Assembly (NCBI GenBank): GCA_031769625.1
Contig: JAUIMM010000124.1
Location: 6,881,501-6,945,500 of the forward strand
Source: Taudactylus pleione
Lineage: Eukaryota; Chordata; Amphibia; Anura; Myobatrachidae
DNA length: 64,000 bases
Direction: 5' to 3'
Positions 11,691-21,360 of this stretch are shown one piece after another. The position numbers and the translations under genes are program-made. The stretch's first letter is position 1; each line of letters starts with the position of its first letter. The notes beneath the pieces were generated by a model. The model was not told the DNA's origin, searched no databases, and worked only from the letters and a program-made list of their open reading frames with translations.

Positions 11691-11879
11691 ACTTTTTTAA
11701 GATGGTGGTATATCCATTAGAACTTGGCAGGTCTGTCACAAAATCCATGGACAAATGTGTCTACGGACGAGATGGCACAGGAAGGGGCACCAATTCGCTG
11801 GCTGGAGACTATTGAGGAGATTTATGCTGAGCACACAGTGTACAGGACGAGATAAACTCAGTTACCTCGGTCTTCATTG

Positions 11880-12500
11880 ATGCCACCAATTGGATCTTTT
11901 CAGGATCTCCAAGGTCTTGTGAATGCCTGAGTGACTGGCAAAATGAGACAAGGAGCCCATGTCAGCAACTGTTTTCTCAACTCTGGGGGCACAAATGTCT
12001 TTTCAACAGGTGGTTGTAGTTGTATAGTGGCAATAACCTCTGACTCCAGCACAGGAGTACTCCACAGTGTCTCTGGACCACTCTTAGTGGACAGTGACCA
12101 TGACAAGGCATCGGCCTTCAGGTTGAGAGCCCCAGAACGATACGTCAGGGTAAAATGAAAGCAGGCAAAAAATATTGCCCATCGGGCCAGATGTGGAGAC
12201 ATTGGATTTTTTTCAGGAAAAAGAAGATTTCTGTGCTCTGTAAAAACGGTGAAAGGGAACTTAGCGCCCTCTAGGAGGTACCACTATTCCTCTAAAGCCA
12301 ACTTGACAGCTAATAGCTCCTGGTCGCCTAAGGCATTGTTTATTTCAGCAGGGGAGAATTTATTTGAAAAGAAACCACATGGGTGAATCTGGTTATCCTC
12401 AAAGTGCTGACACAGGACAGCTCCCACTGCTTCAGATGAAGCATCCACTTCCAATAAAAATGGCCTATTGACATCCGGTTGTCTCAAAACGGGAGCTGTG
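11880..12500 (-). pseudogene. pol: Ty3/gypsy RNase H and connection region
   Basis: The minus strand carries [20 protein letters not shown], the first catalytic D of the RT-linked RNase H, then [12 protein letters not shown] and a [14 protein letters not shown] segment. After a stop near 12283 it continues LLEGAKFPFTVFTEHRNLL (the TDH position has become TEH) and a region equivalent to the tether ending in DALSWS. At least two stops and one frame change break the frame. It follows RT directly and precedes integrase, as in Ty3/gypsy pol. Confidence 0.8.
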
Positions 12501-12559
12501 CAAAGGCTTGTTTGAGAAGTTGAAAGGCTGTCTCCACCTCAGGGGGCCATAGAGCAGGA

Positions 12560-13292
12560 TTGGCACTCTTACAAGTTTAGGCCATGATGGGAGCCACAAA
12601 GGAGGAGAATCCCTTAATAAAACATCGGTAATAATTGGAGAAACCGAGAAGTCTCTGGATGGCTTTTAAAGACATGGGATGGGACCAATCCAAGATTGCT
12701 TGGACTTTCTTGGGGTCCATTTCCAACCCTGATCTGGAAATGATATATCCAAGAAATGGATTACTTGGTACACCGAACACACATTTCTCCAGCTTAAAAT
12801 ACAGTTGATTCTTTCTCAGACGAGACAAGACTTCTTTGACATGATTGCGGTGTTCTTCAGGAGAGGATGAAAAAATCAAAATGTCATCTAAATAGACGAC
12901 AACTGAGACATATAAGAGATCCTTATAGATCTCATTAACAAAACCTTGAAAAACAGCAGGTGAGTTAGACAGCCCGAACGGCATGACCAAATAGTCAAAA
13001 TGACTGTCCCTTGTGTTGAATGCTGTTTTCCACTCATCACCTGCTCGGATACAGATGAGATTGTATGCACCTCGGAGATCTAACTAGGAGAATATTGTGG
13101 ATCCCTTAACCCTGTCAAATAATTTGGTAACTAATGGTAGTGGGCATATGTTCTTCACCGTGATATCATTCAGGCCTCTATAATCTATACAAGGTCTCAA
13201 ACCTCCATTTTTTTTTAGAAACAAAGAAGAATCCTGCTCCAGCAGGTAGAGTACATGGTCGGATAAATCCCTTTTTTAAATTCTCTTGGATA
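12560..13292 (-). pseudogene. pol: Ty3/gypsy reverse transcriptase, main part
   Basis: The minus strand encodes GFIRP and PAGAGFFFV, then a [12 protein letters not shown] segment, [28 protein letters not shown] and the active site [11 protein letters not shown] (Y-L-D-D at about 12885-12896). The thumb follows, with [17 protein letters not shown] and [11 protein letters not shown]. Stops lie near 13085 and 12576. It is the centre of pol in a minus-strand element whose N-terminal RT part lies at 21680-21880 on the far side of the 8.4-kb insertion. The family is well represented in amphibians and fish. Confidence 0.88.
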
Positions 13293-13674
13293 TACAGATG
13301 TGTCCACATACACCTTCTGAAAACTGTGCCATGGCTCTCAATTTGGCATGACATCAATTCTCATATATTGTCGTGCCGTGCTATCTGTGGTGCAGCAAAG
13401 GTGCAATTCATACTTTCACCACTGGGTGGCCAGTGTATCATGTAATGTAGCACTTAATAGTGTTCAACCTATGTAGCAAAGATACAGTAGTGGTCTCCTT
13501 TGGATTTTAATAGAGGGCAAACAAGGCGTTTTGAGGAGTGTTTATGTTAAGGTGCAATATGCATTTGCATCTAAATCACTGTACTAGCCGCTGAAACACT
13601 CACCAAAAAAACTCACTAGGAACCGGTCATCAGTTCCTCAAAAGAATGATTCTGTACTTCCCTCTACCAGTATT

Positions 13675-13738
13675 GTGGTGTAGTGGTAAAGTCACTGCAC
13701 ATCACACTTGGCAGTTAGGGTTTGAATCCCAGTGTAAA
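13675..13738 (+). other. tRNA-like module with A and B boxes (SINE-type), copy 1
   Basis: TGGTGTAGTGG fits the pol III A box (TRGYNNARNNG). GGTTTGAATCC, 36 bp later, fits the B box (GGTTCGANTCC) with one C-to-T change. The spacing is tRNA-like. The flanks do not pair into an acceptor stem, so this is a tRNA-derived relic and not a working tRNA gene. It is repeated at 15830 (plus) and 21166-21232 (minus). Confidence 0.6.
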
Positions 13739-14286
13739 CATTTTTTTTTTTTGCTCCAAAAATAAATTTATATAATTCAATAATATAATAATATCAATAA
13801 TATTATTGTAATAATAAAACTTTTTAGAATAATATCATATTTCATCTAGAGGCTGTGGGGATCTGAGTCAGTGAGGACGGCATGTGTGTGTAGTGATTTC
13901 TTAGTGTAGAAATTTCCCCCTGAAAATATGGCTCGATATTTCATATACAGTACTGGTTCTAGATATAAATTATAATTCAAAAACTGGCCATCAGTAATTT
14001 ACAGTATGTTAATGTCCTTTTTCAGATTAACCCATTGCTTGTCTAACAGAGGGGGGAGGAGGAATTCATTTGTAAAGGCTGCACATTTTCCACAGACAAG
14101 TTTTCATTAGCCCTCCCCCTGTGTTTTGTTTTGTTACTACTCATTAATGTTGCCCTTTTTGTATTGAGACACTTTTGTACTTTTGGCCCATCCCTTCCTC
14201 CCAAAATAGTACTCATTTTCCATGGTTATATTGTACATTATTTGACCAGTAATGTAGTAAGAAGAAGTTTACACAGTATGTCAGTT

Positions 14287-14288
14287 GT

Positions 14289-14340
<52 letters not shown>
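14287..14340. repeat. (TC)n microsatellite
   Basis: About 54 bp of pure CT repeat. At the matching place in the second unit (18782-18830) a (TA)n tract followed by (GA)n stands instead, so this junction is repeat-prone. Confidence 0.95.
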
Positions 14341-14342
<2 letters not shown>

Positions 14343-14640
14343 GTGTGCCGACCCTCGTGTTTTGGTTTTGGATTTTTTCTTAAAATATCATAAAAACAGT
14401 TAAAATCACATAAAATGGGCATGTATTTGTTCCTACAGTATTATTAACCTCAATAATATTTATTTCCAGTAATTTCCAATCAATTTTGAGCACCTCACAA
14501 TATTATTTTTTTCATCTAGTTAAGGCCAAAAGGTTGCATCCAGCTAGCTGGCTGACTACAGTAAGTGATACAGTGGACGGCACTAACATGTGGCAGTTCA
14601 GTTTCCAATTTCCAATATGGATACAGTGTGTTATACAGTG
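14341..14640 (-). mobile_element. hAT 3'-end-derived block, copy 1
   Basis: Contains TTTTGGTTTTGGATTTTTTC, then AAAACAGTTAAAATCACATA, and AAGGCCAAAAGGTTGCATCC. These occur in inverse order and strand at 59815-60100, the 3' end of the complete hAT element. The block is therefore the minus-oriented 3' arm of a related hAT. It runs straight into the minisatellite at 14640, which would replace the transposase interior. Confidence 0.6.
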
Positions 14641-15655
14641 TGGGTTGGATACACCAATAGTGCTCTTACTATGACAGCAGTGTCGGCAGAGCAGGGTTGC
14701 TGACGGTGTCCTCAGTATATGGAATGGCAGTGCTGTGGTGCTGGCAGTATCCTCAGTGCATGGTATTGGCATTGTAAGCAGAGCGGGGGTGCCAGTGGTA
14801 TCTTCAGTGCAGGTTTGCTGGCTGTGTTGGCAGTGCAGGGGTTGCTGACGGTGTCCTCAGTACATGGAATGGAAGTGCTGTGGTGCTGGCAGTGTCCTCA
14901 GTGAAGGGTACTGGCAATGTCAGCAGTGCCAGTGGTGTCTTTAGTGCAGGTCTGCTGGCTGTGTCAGCAGTGCAGGGGTTGCTGATGGTGTCCTTAGTAC
15001 ATGAAATGACAGTGCTGCGGTGTTGGCATTGTCCTCAGTGAAGGGTACTGGCGATGTCGGCAGTGCTGGGGTGCCAGTGGTATCTTCGGTGCAGGTTTGC
15101 TGGCTATGTCGGCAGTGCAGGGGTTGCTAACAGTGTCCTCAGTACATGGCTGCGGTGCTGGCAGTGTCCTCAGTGAAGGGTATCGGCGATGTCGGCAGTG
15201 CGGGGGTGCCAGTGGTGTCCTCAGTGCAGGTTTGCTGACTGTGTTGGCAGTGCAGGGGTGTTCTCAATGCAGGGTGCTGGCAATGTTGGCAGAGCAGGGG
15301 TGCCAGCGGTGGCCTCAGTGCAGGTTTGCTGACTGTGTTGGCAGTGCAGGGGTGTTCTCAATGCATGGTTCCGATGGTGTCGGCAGAGCAGGGGAGCCAG
15401 CAGTGTCCTCAGTGCATGTGTGCTGACAGGCTGACAGTGTCGGCAGTGCAGGGGTGCTGGTGGTGTCCTCAGTGTGGGAGTGCCAGCAGTGTCGGCAGTG
15501 TGGGGGTCACTAACGGTGTCCTCAGTATGTGGGGCAGCAGTGCAGGGGTGCTGGCAGTGCCAGCAGCGGTGGTGTCAGCAGCGGGGGATGCTGCCAGTGG
15601 GGCGCCAGCTGTGTCAGCAGCAAGGGTGCAGGCGGTGTCATGCAGCGGGTGATGA
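14640..15655. repeat. Minisatellite built on GTGTCCTCAGTG / GTGTCGGCAGTG cores
   Basis: About 1 kb of degenerate repeats of about 20-30 bp, in higher-order groups of about 60-90 bp, with cores GTGTCCTCAGTGCAGG, TTGCTGGCTGTGTCGGCAGTG-like blocks and GGGGTGCCAGTGG. Frames of 60-110 codons rich in Cys, Gln and Gly-Val-Leu-Ala occur in several phases on both strands. They come from repeat units lacking stops and are not genes. Confidence 0.85.
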
Positions 15656-15696
15656 TGGGCGCCATCTTTTTTTGCTTCCTGTGTGCATATTAAATG

Positions 15697-16500
15697 GGCT
15701 TATATGCATTTGCGGCTATATCACTGTACTAGCCGCTGAAACACTGTACTAGCACCAAAAAAACTGTCACTAGGAAACTGTCATCAGTTCCTGAAAAGAC
15801 AGATTCTGTACTTCCCATCCACCAGTATTGTGGCGTAGTGGTAAAGTCACTACATCACACTTGGCAGTTAGGGTTTGAATCCCAGTGTCAACATTTTTGT
15901 TTTGCTCCAAAAATAAATTTGTATAATTCAATACTATAAATAATATTGTTGTAATAATAATACAACTTTTTAGAATAATATCATATTTCATCTAGAGGCT
16001 ATGAACACCATGTGCACTATGTGGGGATCTGAGTCAGTGAGGACAGTGTATGTGTGTAGTGATTTCTTAGTGTAGAAATTTCCCCCTGAAAATATGGCTC
16101 GATATTTTATATACAGTACTGGTTCTAGATATACATTATAATATAAAAACTGCCCATCAGTAATTTACAGTGTGTTCATGTCCTTTTTCAGAATAACCCT
16201 GCCCATTGTTTATCTCAACACAGAGGGGGAGGGAGGAGGAATTCATTTGTAAAGGCTGCACTTTTTACACAGACAACAAATCAAGTTTTCATTAGCCCTC
16301 CCCCTGTGTGTTGCTACTACTCATTAATGTTGCCCATTGTGTATTGAGACACTTTTGTACTTTCGATCCCTACCATCCTCCCAAAATAGTACTCATTTTC
16401 CATGGTTATATTGTACATTCATTGACCAGTAATGTAGCTCAATATTTTATTTTCCACTTTGTTATTACAGGAAAGTATACACAGTATGCCAGTTGCTATA
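15697..16500. repeat. Tandem unit A, second copy, first part (cut by the Penelope-like insert)
   Basis: Repeats 13556-14285 in order (TATGCATTTGC start, tRNA-like module, AT-rich block, GAGGAATTCATTTGTAAAGG block). It differs by small indels, including an insertion around 16000-16030. It stops in a (TA)n tract at 16501-16543, where the Penelope-like element begins. Confidence 0.72.
15830..15893 (+). other. tRNA-like module, copy 2
   Basis: TGGCGTAGTGG (A box) and GGTTTGAATCC (B box) with the same flanks as the copy at 13675. Two bases between the boxes are missing relative to copy 1, so it is decaying and not under tRNA-type constraint. Confidence 0.58.
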
Positions 16501-16501
16501 T

Positions 16502-16544
<43 letters not shown>

Positions 16545-16624
16545 TGCAACCAATAAACAGCGGCACTCCAGGACTTTGTAAATATCTTAGTTGAAGTTTA
16601 TTGCATGCCACAAGGATGCCGACG

Positions 16625-16680
16625 TTTCAGGGCCGCGTAAGGTCCCTTTTCTCAAGGCTAGGCAATGCAGTAATAGAATT
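16625..16680 (-). other. Possible hammerhead-ribozyme relic in Penelope-like 3' region
   Basis: On the minus strand a CTTGAGAA segment is followed by a stem AGGGACC...GGCCCT and then GAAACG. That order resembles the hammerhead core (CUGANGA, helix II, GAAA). Penelope-like elements are known to carry such ribozymes in their pseudo-LTRs. The first core is imperfect, so activity is doubtful. Confidence 0.35.
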
Positions 16681-17128
16681 ACATAACAAAAAGCGATTAG
16701 AAAAAGTGCTTACCTTTATAGAAGAGAAACCCTCATTACACGCTGCAGTGGACCGGGGCAGACAGTGTGAGGGGGAGCCGTGCACACGGCGCAGCTGTGC
16801 ACGCGGCGGGGCTCGCCCCTTTTGATGACGTCAAATCGAGGTCAGTGAGTTGCCTAGGTGACAGCTCACACAACGATAATGCTGTCTCCCCGGCCCACTG
16901 CGCTGTACATAAGGATACATATAACAAATGCAGAGCATGTGAATCACCTCAATTGATACCCTTCTGTTAACAGATTAACAAAGTAATCTCTCCAAATTAA
17001 TTATGCACTACAGGATAGTCTATTTGTTAAAGTCTCAAATCAATAAAAAATTATCTGCATATACAGATGTTGCCATGTGTTGGTAGGTATCAGGCTATCA
17101 AACAGTAGTGAATATATCAAAACTACAA

Positions 17129-17444
17129 TTACATAAATACATGCAGAGGTAATTTTTCATTCAGTCCCATAGGGTGTATAGTGCCCAGTCTATGGATCCA
17201 TGACGCTTCAAGTCTCAGCAGTTGCCCCCCTCTATCACCCCCTCGTATTGAAACAGGGACGTGATCAATTATCTGATGCTTTAGTGATGTTAAAGGGTGT
17301 TTGGCTTGTAGAAAGTGTCTTGCGACCAGTTGATCAGCTGATTGTTTAGTTAGTGCTGCTTTAATTGCGGAGCGGTGTAAAGCCATCCGCTCCCTCACCA
17401 CCCTGATGGTTTTGCCCACATAATAATACCCACAGGGACATATA
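17129..17444 (-). pseudogene. Penelope-like GIY-YIG endonuclease domain
   Basis: In frame after the TAA it reads CPCGYYYVGKTIRVVRERM. The G-Y-Y...Y-V-G core is the GIY-YIG motif, followed by RxxxH (RMALHRSAI) and, about 60 residues later, LLRLEASWIHRLGT with the catalytic Glu in the LEASWI segment. The CPC start is part of the CCHH zinc motif of Penelope endonucleases. The domain ends at HVFM (17129). It normally nicks target DNA for insertion. Apart from the upstream stop the domain is intact. Confidence 0.88.
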
Positions 17445-17446
17445 AT

Positions 17447-18367
17447 TTAGTACACTACATAGGTCGAAGTACTGGTAAGTACATAATTAATGTGATAAGT
17501 TTGTTCCCTGTGTGGATGTTTAAAAGTAGATCCCGTGAGCATATGTTTACAAGTTGTACATTTGGTACATCTGTAGCAGCCTGATGCCCGAGTGCCGAAG
17601 AATTGGCTTTCTTTATTATCAATATTAAAGCCGGTGATGTCCGTATGGACCACAAAGTCTTTTATAGTTTTGCCTCTTGTATAGCAAGCCATAGGACGTT
17701 TTCCCTTAAAACATTGTAGATCCTTATCTGATGTTACTAGGGGCCATAATGCCCTAGTTGCTCTCTTGATGACGGGGCTACTGGTTTGATACTCCAATTT
17801 CCAGGGAATTACCTCTTGATCCTTTTTGACTTTAGGATGTAATAAGTCCTCGCGATTCAAGGCGAGTACCTCGTCCCTTTGTTGTCTGAGTAGGGATAGT
17901 GAATAACCTCTCACTACAAATTTGTCAATGATATCATCCAATTGTTTTCTTGTATGACTGGGGTCACTAGAGATCCTTGCTATCCTGAGCATTTGCGATT
18001 TCGGTAAACCTCTAACCAGTGGTTTCGGATGGTGACTACTTGCTGCAAGTAAAGTGTTACGGTCGGTGGGTTTTGAATAACCCCCCGTAATAATACCCCC
18101 ATCCTGGATCATCACCTGTACATCTAAACAGTTCAACGTAGTCTCACTGTATTGGTAAGTCAACTTGATTGGTGAGTCCCTATTGTTGATATACTGAATT
18201 AGAGACTCCAATGCTTCAACACCCCCAGTCCATAGCATGAATAAATCATCTATATATCTCAAATAGATGAGTATATGTTTATTGATTTCCGTGTTATCCA
18301 AAAACATTTCCCGTTCCTCCCTAAACATATAAACATTGGCGTAGCTAGGGGCTACATTACTGCCCAT
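17447..18367 (-). pseudogene. Penelope-like RT, C-terminal part with thumb and linker
   Basis: 306 codons starting MGSNVAPSYANVYM, an internal RT segment (A-P-x-x-A-N at the palm) and not a true start. The active site is ILIYLRYIDDLFMLW (YIDD near residue 37), followed by TLNCLDVQV and GGYSKPTDRNTLL, then the thumb. From about residue 235 comes a Cys-rich linker (CYRCTKCTTCKHM), typical of the region between RT and endonuclease in these elements. One in-frame TAA at about 17445 separates it from the GIY-YIG domain in the same frame. It is missing RT motifs 1-3, so it is inactive. Confidence 0.88.
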
Positions 18368-18409
18368 AGCACATCCAGATAGATATGTCCCAATATTTAT
18401 GCACCTGAC

Positions 18410-18779
18410 TGTACATTATAGTTCAAAAACTGCCCATCAGTAATTTACAGTGTGTTCATGTCCTTTTTCAGAATAACCCTGCCCATTGTTTGCCTCAACA
18501 CAGAGGGGGAGGAGGAATTCATTTGTAAAGGCTGCACTTTTTACACAGACAACAAATCAAGTTTTCATTAGCCTTCCCCCTGTGTGTTGTTACTACTCAT
18601 TAATGTTGCCCTTTGTGTCTAGAGACACTTGTGTACTTTCAGTCCCTCCCTTCCTCCCAAAACTGTACTCATTTTCCATGGTTATATTGTACATTCATAG
18701 ACCAGTAATGTAGCTGGAAGCACAATGTTTTGTTCTCCACTTTGTTATTACAGTAAAGTATACACAGTATGTCAGTTGC

Positions 18780-18780
<1 letters not shown>
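18410..18780. repeat. 370-bp duplicate of 16131-16500 on the other side of the Penelope insert
   Basis: The sequence from TACATTATAG to CAGTTGCTATA repeats 16131-16500 with scattered changes. It is closer to that copy than to unit A copy 1 (both share the GCCCATTGTTT...CTCAACAC segment missing in copy 1). It continues into the rest of unit A, so the Penelope element is flanked by a long direct duplication. Confidence 0.75.
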
Positions 18781-18810
<30 letters not shown>

Positions 18811-20110
18811 TATAGAGAGAGAGAGAGAGGTGTGCGCCCACTGTCGTGTTTTGGTTTTGGATCTGGATCTCCCCTGGTTTTGGATCTGAATCTGGTTTTG
18901 GATTTTTTTCCTTGGTGTTTTGTGTTTTGGTTTTGGATCTGGATATTTTCTTAAAATATCATAAAAACAGTTAAAATCACAATATGGGCTTGTTTTTGTT
19001 CCTACAGTATTATTAACCTTAATAACATTTATTTACAGTCATTTCCAATCAATTTTGACCACCTCACAATATTATATTTTTCATCTTGTTAAGGCCAAAA
19101 GATTGCATCCAGCTAGCTGGCTGACTAAGCTAAGTGACACAGTGGGCGACACTAACATGTGGCAGTTCATCTTCCAATTTCCAACATGGATACAGTGTGT
19201 TATACAGTGTGGGTTGGATACACCAATAGTGCACATACTGTGACAGCAGTGTTGGCATAGCAGGGTTGCTGATGGTGTCCTCAGTACATGGAATGGCAGT
19301 GCATTGGTGTTGGCAGTGTCCTCAGTGAAGGGTACTGACTATGTCGGCAGTGCCAGTGGTGTCTTTAGTGCAGGTTTGCTGGCTGCATCGGCATTGTAGG
19401 AGTTGCTGACGGTGTCCTCAGCATGTGGTTTGGCCATGCTGCGGTGCTGACAGTGTACTCAGTGTAGGGTACCAGCGATGTTGGCAGTGCGGGGGTGCCA
19501 GCAGTGTCCTCAGTGCAGGTTTGCTGACTGTGTTGGCAGTACAGGGGTGTTCTTAATGCTGGGTGCCGGCGATGTTGGCAGAGCGAGGGTGCCAGTAGTG
19601 TCCTCAGTGTAGATTTGCTGGCTGTGTCGGCAGTGCGGGGGTTGCTGGTGATGTCCTCAGTACATGGAATGGCAATGCTGTGGTGCTGTCAGTGTCCTCA
19701 GTGAAGGATACCGGCGATGTCGGCAGTGCAAGGGTGCCAGCAGTGTCCTCAGTGCAGGTTTGCTGACTGTGTTGGCAGTGTAGGGGTGTTCTCAATGCAG
19801 GGTGATGGCAATTTCAGCAGAGCGAGGGTGCCAGCGGTGTCCTCAGTGCATGAGTGCTGACAGTGTCGGCAGTGCAGGGGTGCTAGTGGTGTCCACAGTG
19901 TTGGAGTGCCGGCAGTGTTGGCAGTGTGGGGGTCACTGACTGTGTCCTCAGTACATGAGGCAGCAGTGCAGGAGTGTCGACAGCAGTGGTGTCAGCAGCA
20001 GGGGATGCTGCCAATGGGGTGCCGGCAGCGTCGGCAGCAGGGGTGCAGGCGGTTTAGGGCAGCGGGGGATGGTGGGCACCATCTTCTTTTGCTTCCTGTG
20101 TGCATATTAA
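18781..20110. repeat. Tandem unit A, second copy, remainder (hAT block and minisatellite)
   Basis: After (TA)n and (GA)n tracts, 18835-19220 repeats the hAT 3'-end-like block (CGTGTTTTGGTTTTGGATC, AAGGCCAAAAGATTGCATCC). Then 19225-20060 is a second array of the GTGTCCTCAGTG minisatellite. It ends with the same CTTCCTGTGTGCATATTAAA segment that ends copy 1 at about 15690. Frames across the array are repeat artefacts. Confidence 0.75.
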
Positions 20111-20930
20111 ATGGGCTTAACGCTGATTGGCTGAGAGCCGTGATGGAAGGCTTTCTCAGCCAATCAGCATTAAGCCCGCTCAATACAAAACCTCATGACC
20201 CCTCAACCTCGCGACCCAAGAGTGGGATCGCGAGATTTTGCCTCGGGTTAGGGATCTGGGGCAGGCAGAGAGATCCGAGCACCCTCTATGGGTCGGCGCC
20301 CTTGTTCGACCACACTGGTCGAACATCCCAAGAGTTGGCTCTGATTTGGGGGTCCTTAGCTCCCAAGGGATCTCCGGCCTGGGCTGATTAGTGGTCAGGT
20401 TTAATGCTTTGACTGGGGGCCCAGTGAAAGGGCTCCCCTGGCTGTGGCATTAGCCCCCTCACTAGAAAAAGTCTGGTGCTGGTTCTGAAATTTTACAGGG
20501 GGACCCTACTCATTTTTTCCCCCTGTATTTACAAAATCAGATCAGTGCCTAGTGCTAGTTGTGCACTGTCGCTATGTCATTTGTCCCCCATATTTTTGCA
20601 ACCAGAGCTGGTTCTGACTAGCCCAGTGCTTGTTTTGCTTAAGTACAGGGGACCTCATATGTCATTTGTCCCCTGTATTTAATTAAAATAGCACTGGGTC
20701 ACTAAAAGCTCAGGGCTCTTTTGTGGAGGGGGGGCATGCCATTTTTTATTTATTTGTTTTCACGGGTTTTTTTTTTTTACCACAGCAACACAGACTGGTC
20801 TCTCTGATCCCGTCTATGCTCTGTGTCAATGACCCAGATGCATGTAGCATGGATCTCCTGGTCCATGCATGCATCTATGTCATTGAAATACATAGCCGCA
20901 CAGAGGGGTCTCACTGATCCCATCCATGCT
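20110..20930 (+). mobile_element. ATTGGCT-palindrome repeat family, copy 1
   Basis: Starts with a near-perfect hairpin: GCTTAACGCTGATTGGCTGA pairs with the inverse at 20153-20180. It continues with CTGGGCTGATTAGTGGTCAGG, GGTGAAAGGGCT-like and CTGGTTCTGAAATT...ACCCTACTCATTTT blocks. The same order appears at 23990-25010 and, inverted, at 39250-40320. No coding capacity. The family end points are not resolved. Confidence 0.5.
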
Positions 20931-20939
20931 TCTGTGTCA

Positions 20940-21360
20940 ATGTACAAAAGTGTCTCATGAAAATGTGGTTTGTTGTCTGTCTGTGGACAATGTGCAGCCT
21001 TTACAAAATGAATTCCTTCCCCCTCCCCTCTGTGTTGAGAAAAGCAAAGGGTTTACCTGGAGAAGGACATAAACATATAGTATATTACTGGTGGTCAGTT
21101 TTTGAATTATTCTATATATATATATTGAATCATAAAAATTTATTTTTGGAGAAAAAAATAGGTTTACACTGAGATTCAAACCCTAATTTCCTGGTGTGAT
21201 GTGCAGTCACCTTACCACTATGCTACAACACCTACAGGCAAATACTGAAGTCTTTTACCTCTTACAAAGCGAAAATGAACTGAAACTGACAGCTTCTGTT
21301 CTAGATCCAGCTAGAAATATAGCAATAGTTTTTTTTTAGTATATGAAATATGGTGCTATA
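20940..21360 (-). repeat. Inverted partial copy of unit A near the right end of the 8.4-kb element
   Basis: On the minus strand it carries the tRNA-like module, TTTTTCTCCAAAAATAAATT, a TTCAAAAACTGACCACCAGT block and GGAATTCATTTTGTAAAGGC, in the same order as unit A on the plus strand. The element therefore has inverted subterminal copies of this block at both ends. Confidence 0.68.
21166..21232 (-). other. tRNA-like module, copy 3 (inverted)
   Basis: On the minus strand TTGTAGCATAGTGGTAAGG and GGTTTGAATCTC correspond to the A and B boxes of the copies at 13675 and 15830. The A box is changed (three extra bases) and the B box has one more mismatch, so it is the most diverged copy. Confidence 0.5.

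Larger units (their letters stand above)
13556..15696. repeat. Tandem unit A, first copy (about 2.1 kb)
   Basis: The unit starts TATGCATTTGC near 13556, runs through the tRNA-like module, an AT-rich block, a GGAGGAATTCATTTGTAAAGG block, a (TC)n tract, a hAT 3'-end-like block and a minisatellite. At 15697 the same TATGCATTTGC start recurs and the order begins again. The unit carries no gene. Confidence 0.75.
16544..18407 (-). mobile_element. Penelope-like retroelement, 5'-truncated
   Basis: A minus-strand retroelement with RT followed by a GIY-YIG endonuclease, the domain order diagnostic of Penelope-like elements such as the Neptune group of amphibians and fish. The coding 5' end is cut at about 18407, inside RT. 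The 3' non-coding part runs to about 16544 and includes a GCCCTGAAACGTCGGC block. It lies between two copies of a 370-bp segment of the host repeat (16131-16500 and 18410-18780). Confidence 0.85.

Noticed and set aside
13675..13738. Functional tRNA gene
   Set aside because: A and B boxes are present, but no acceptor stem or proper anticodon arm is evident, and the copies decay independently.
14719..15752. Cys/Gly/Val-rich proteins of 60-110 residues
   Set aside because: They overlap in several phases on both strands and consist of minisatellite units without stops.
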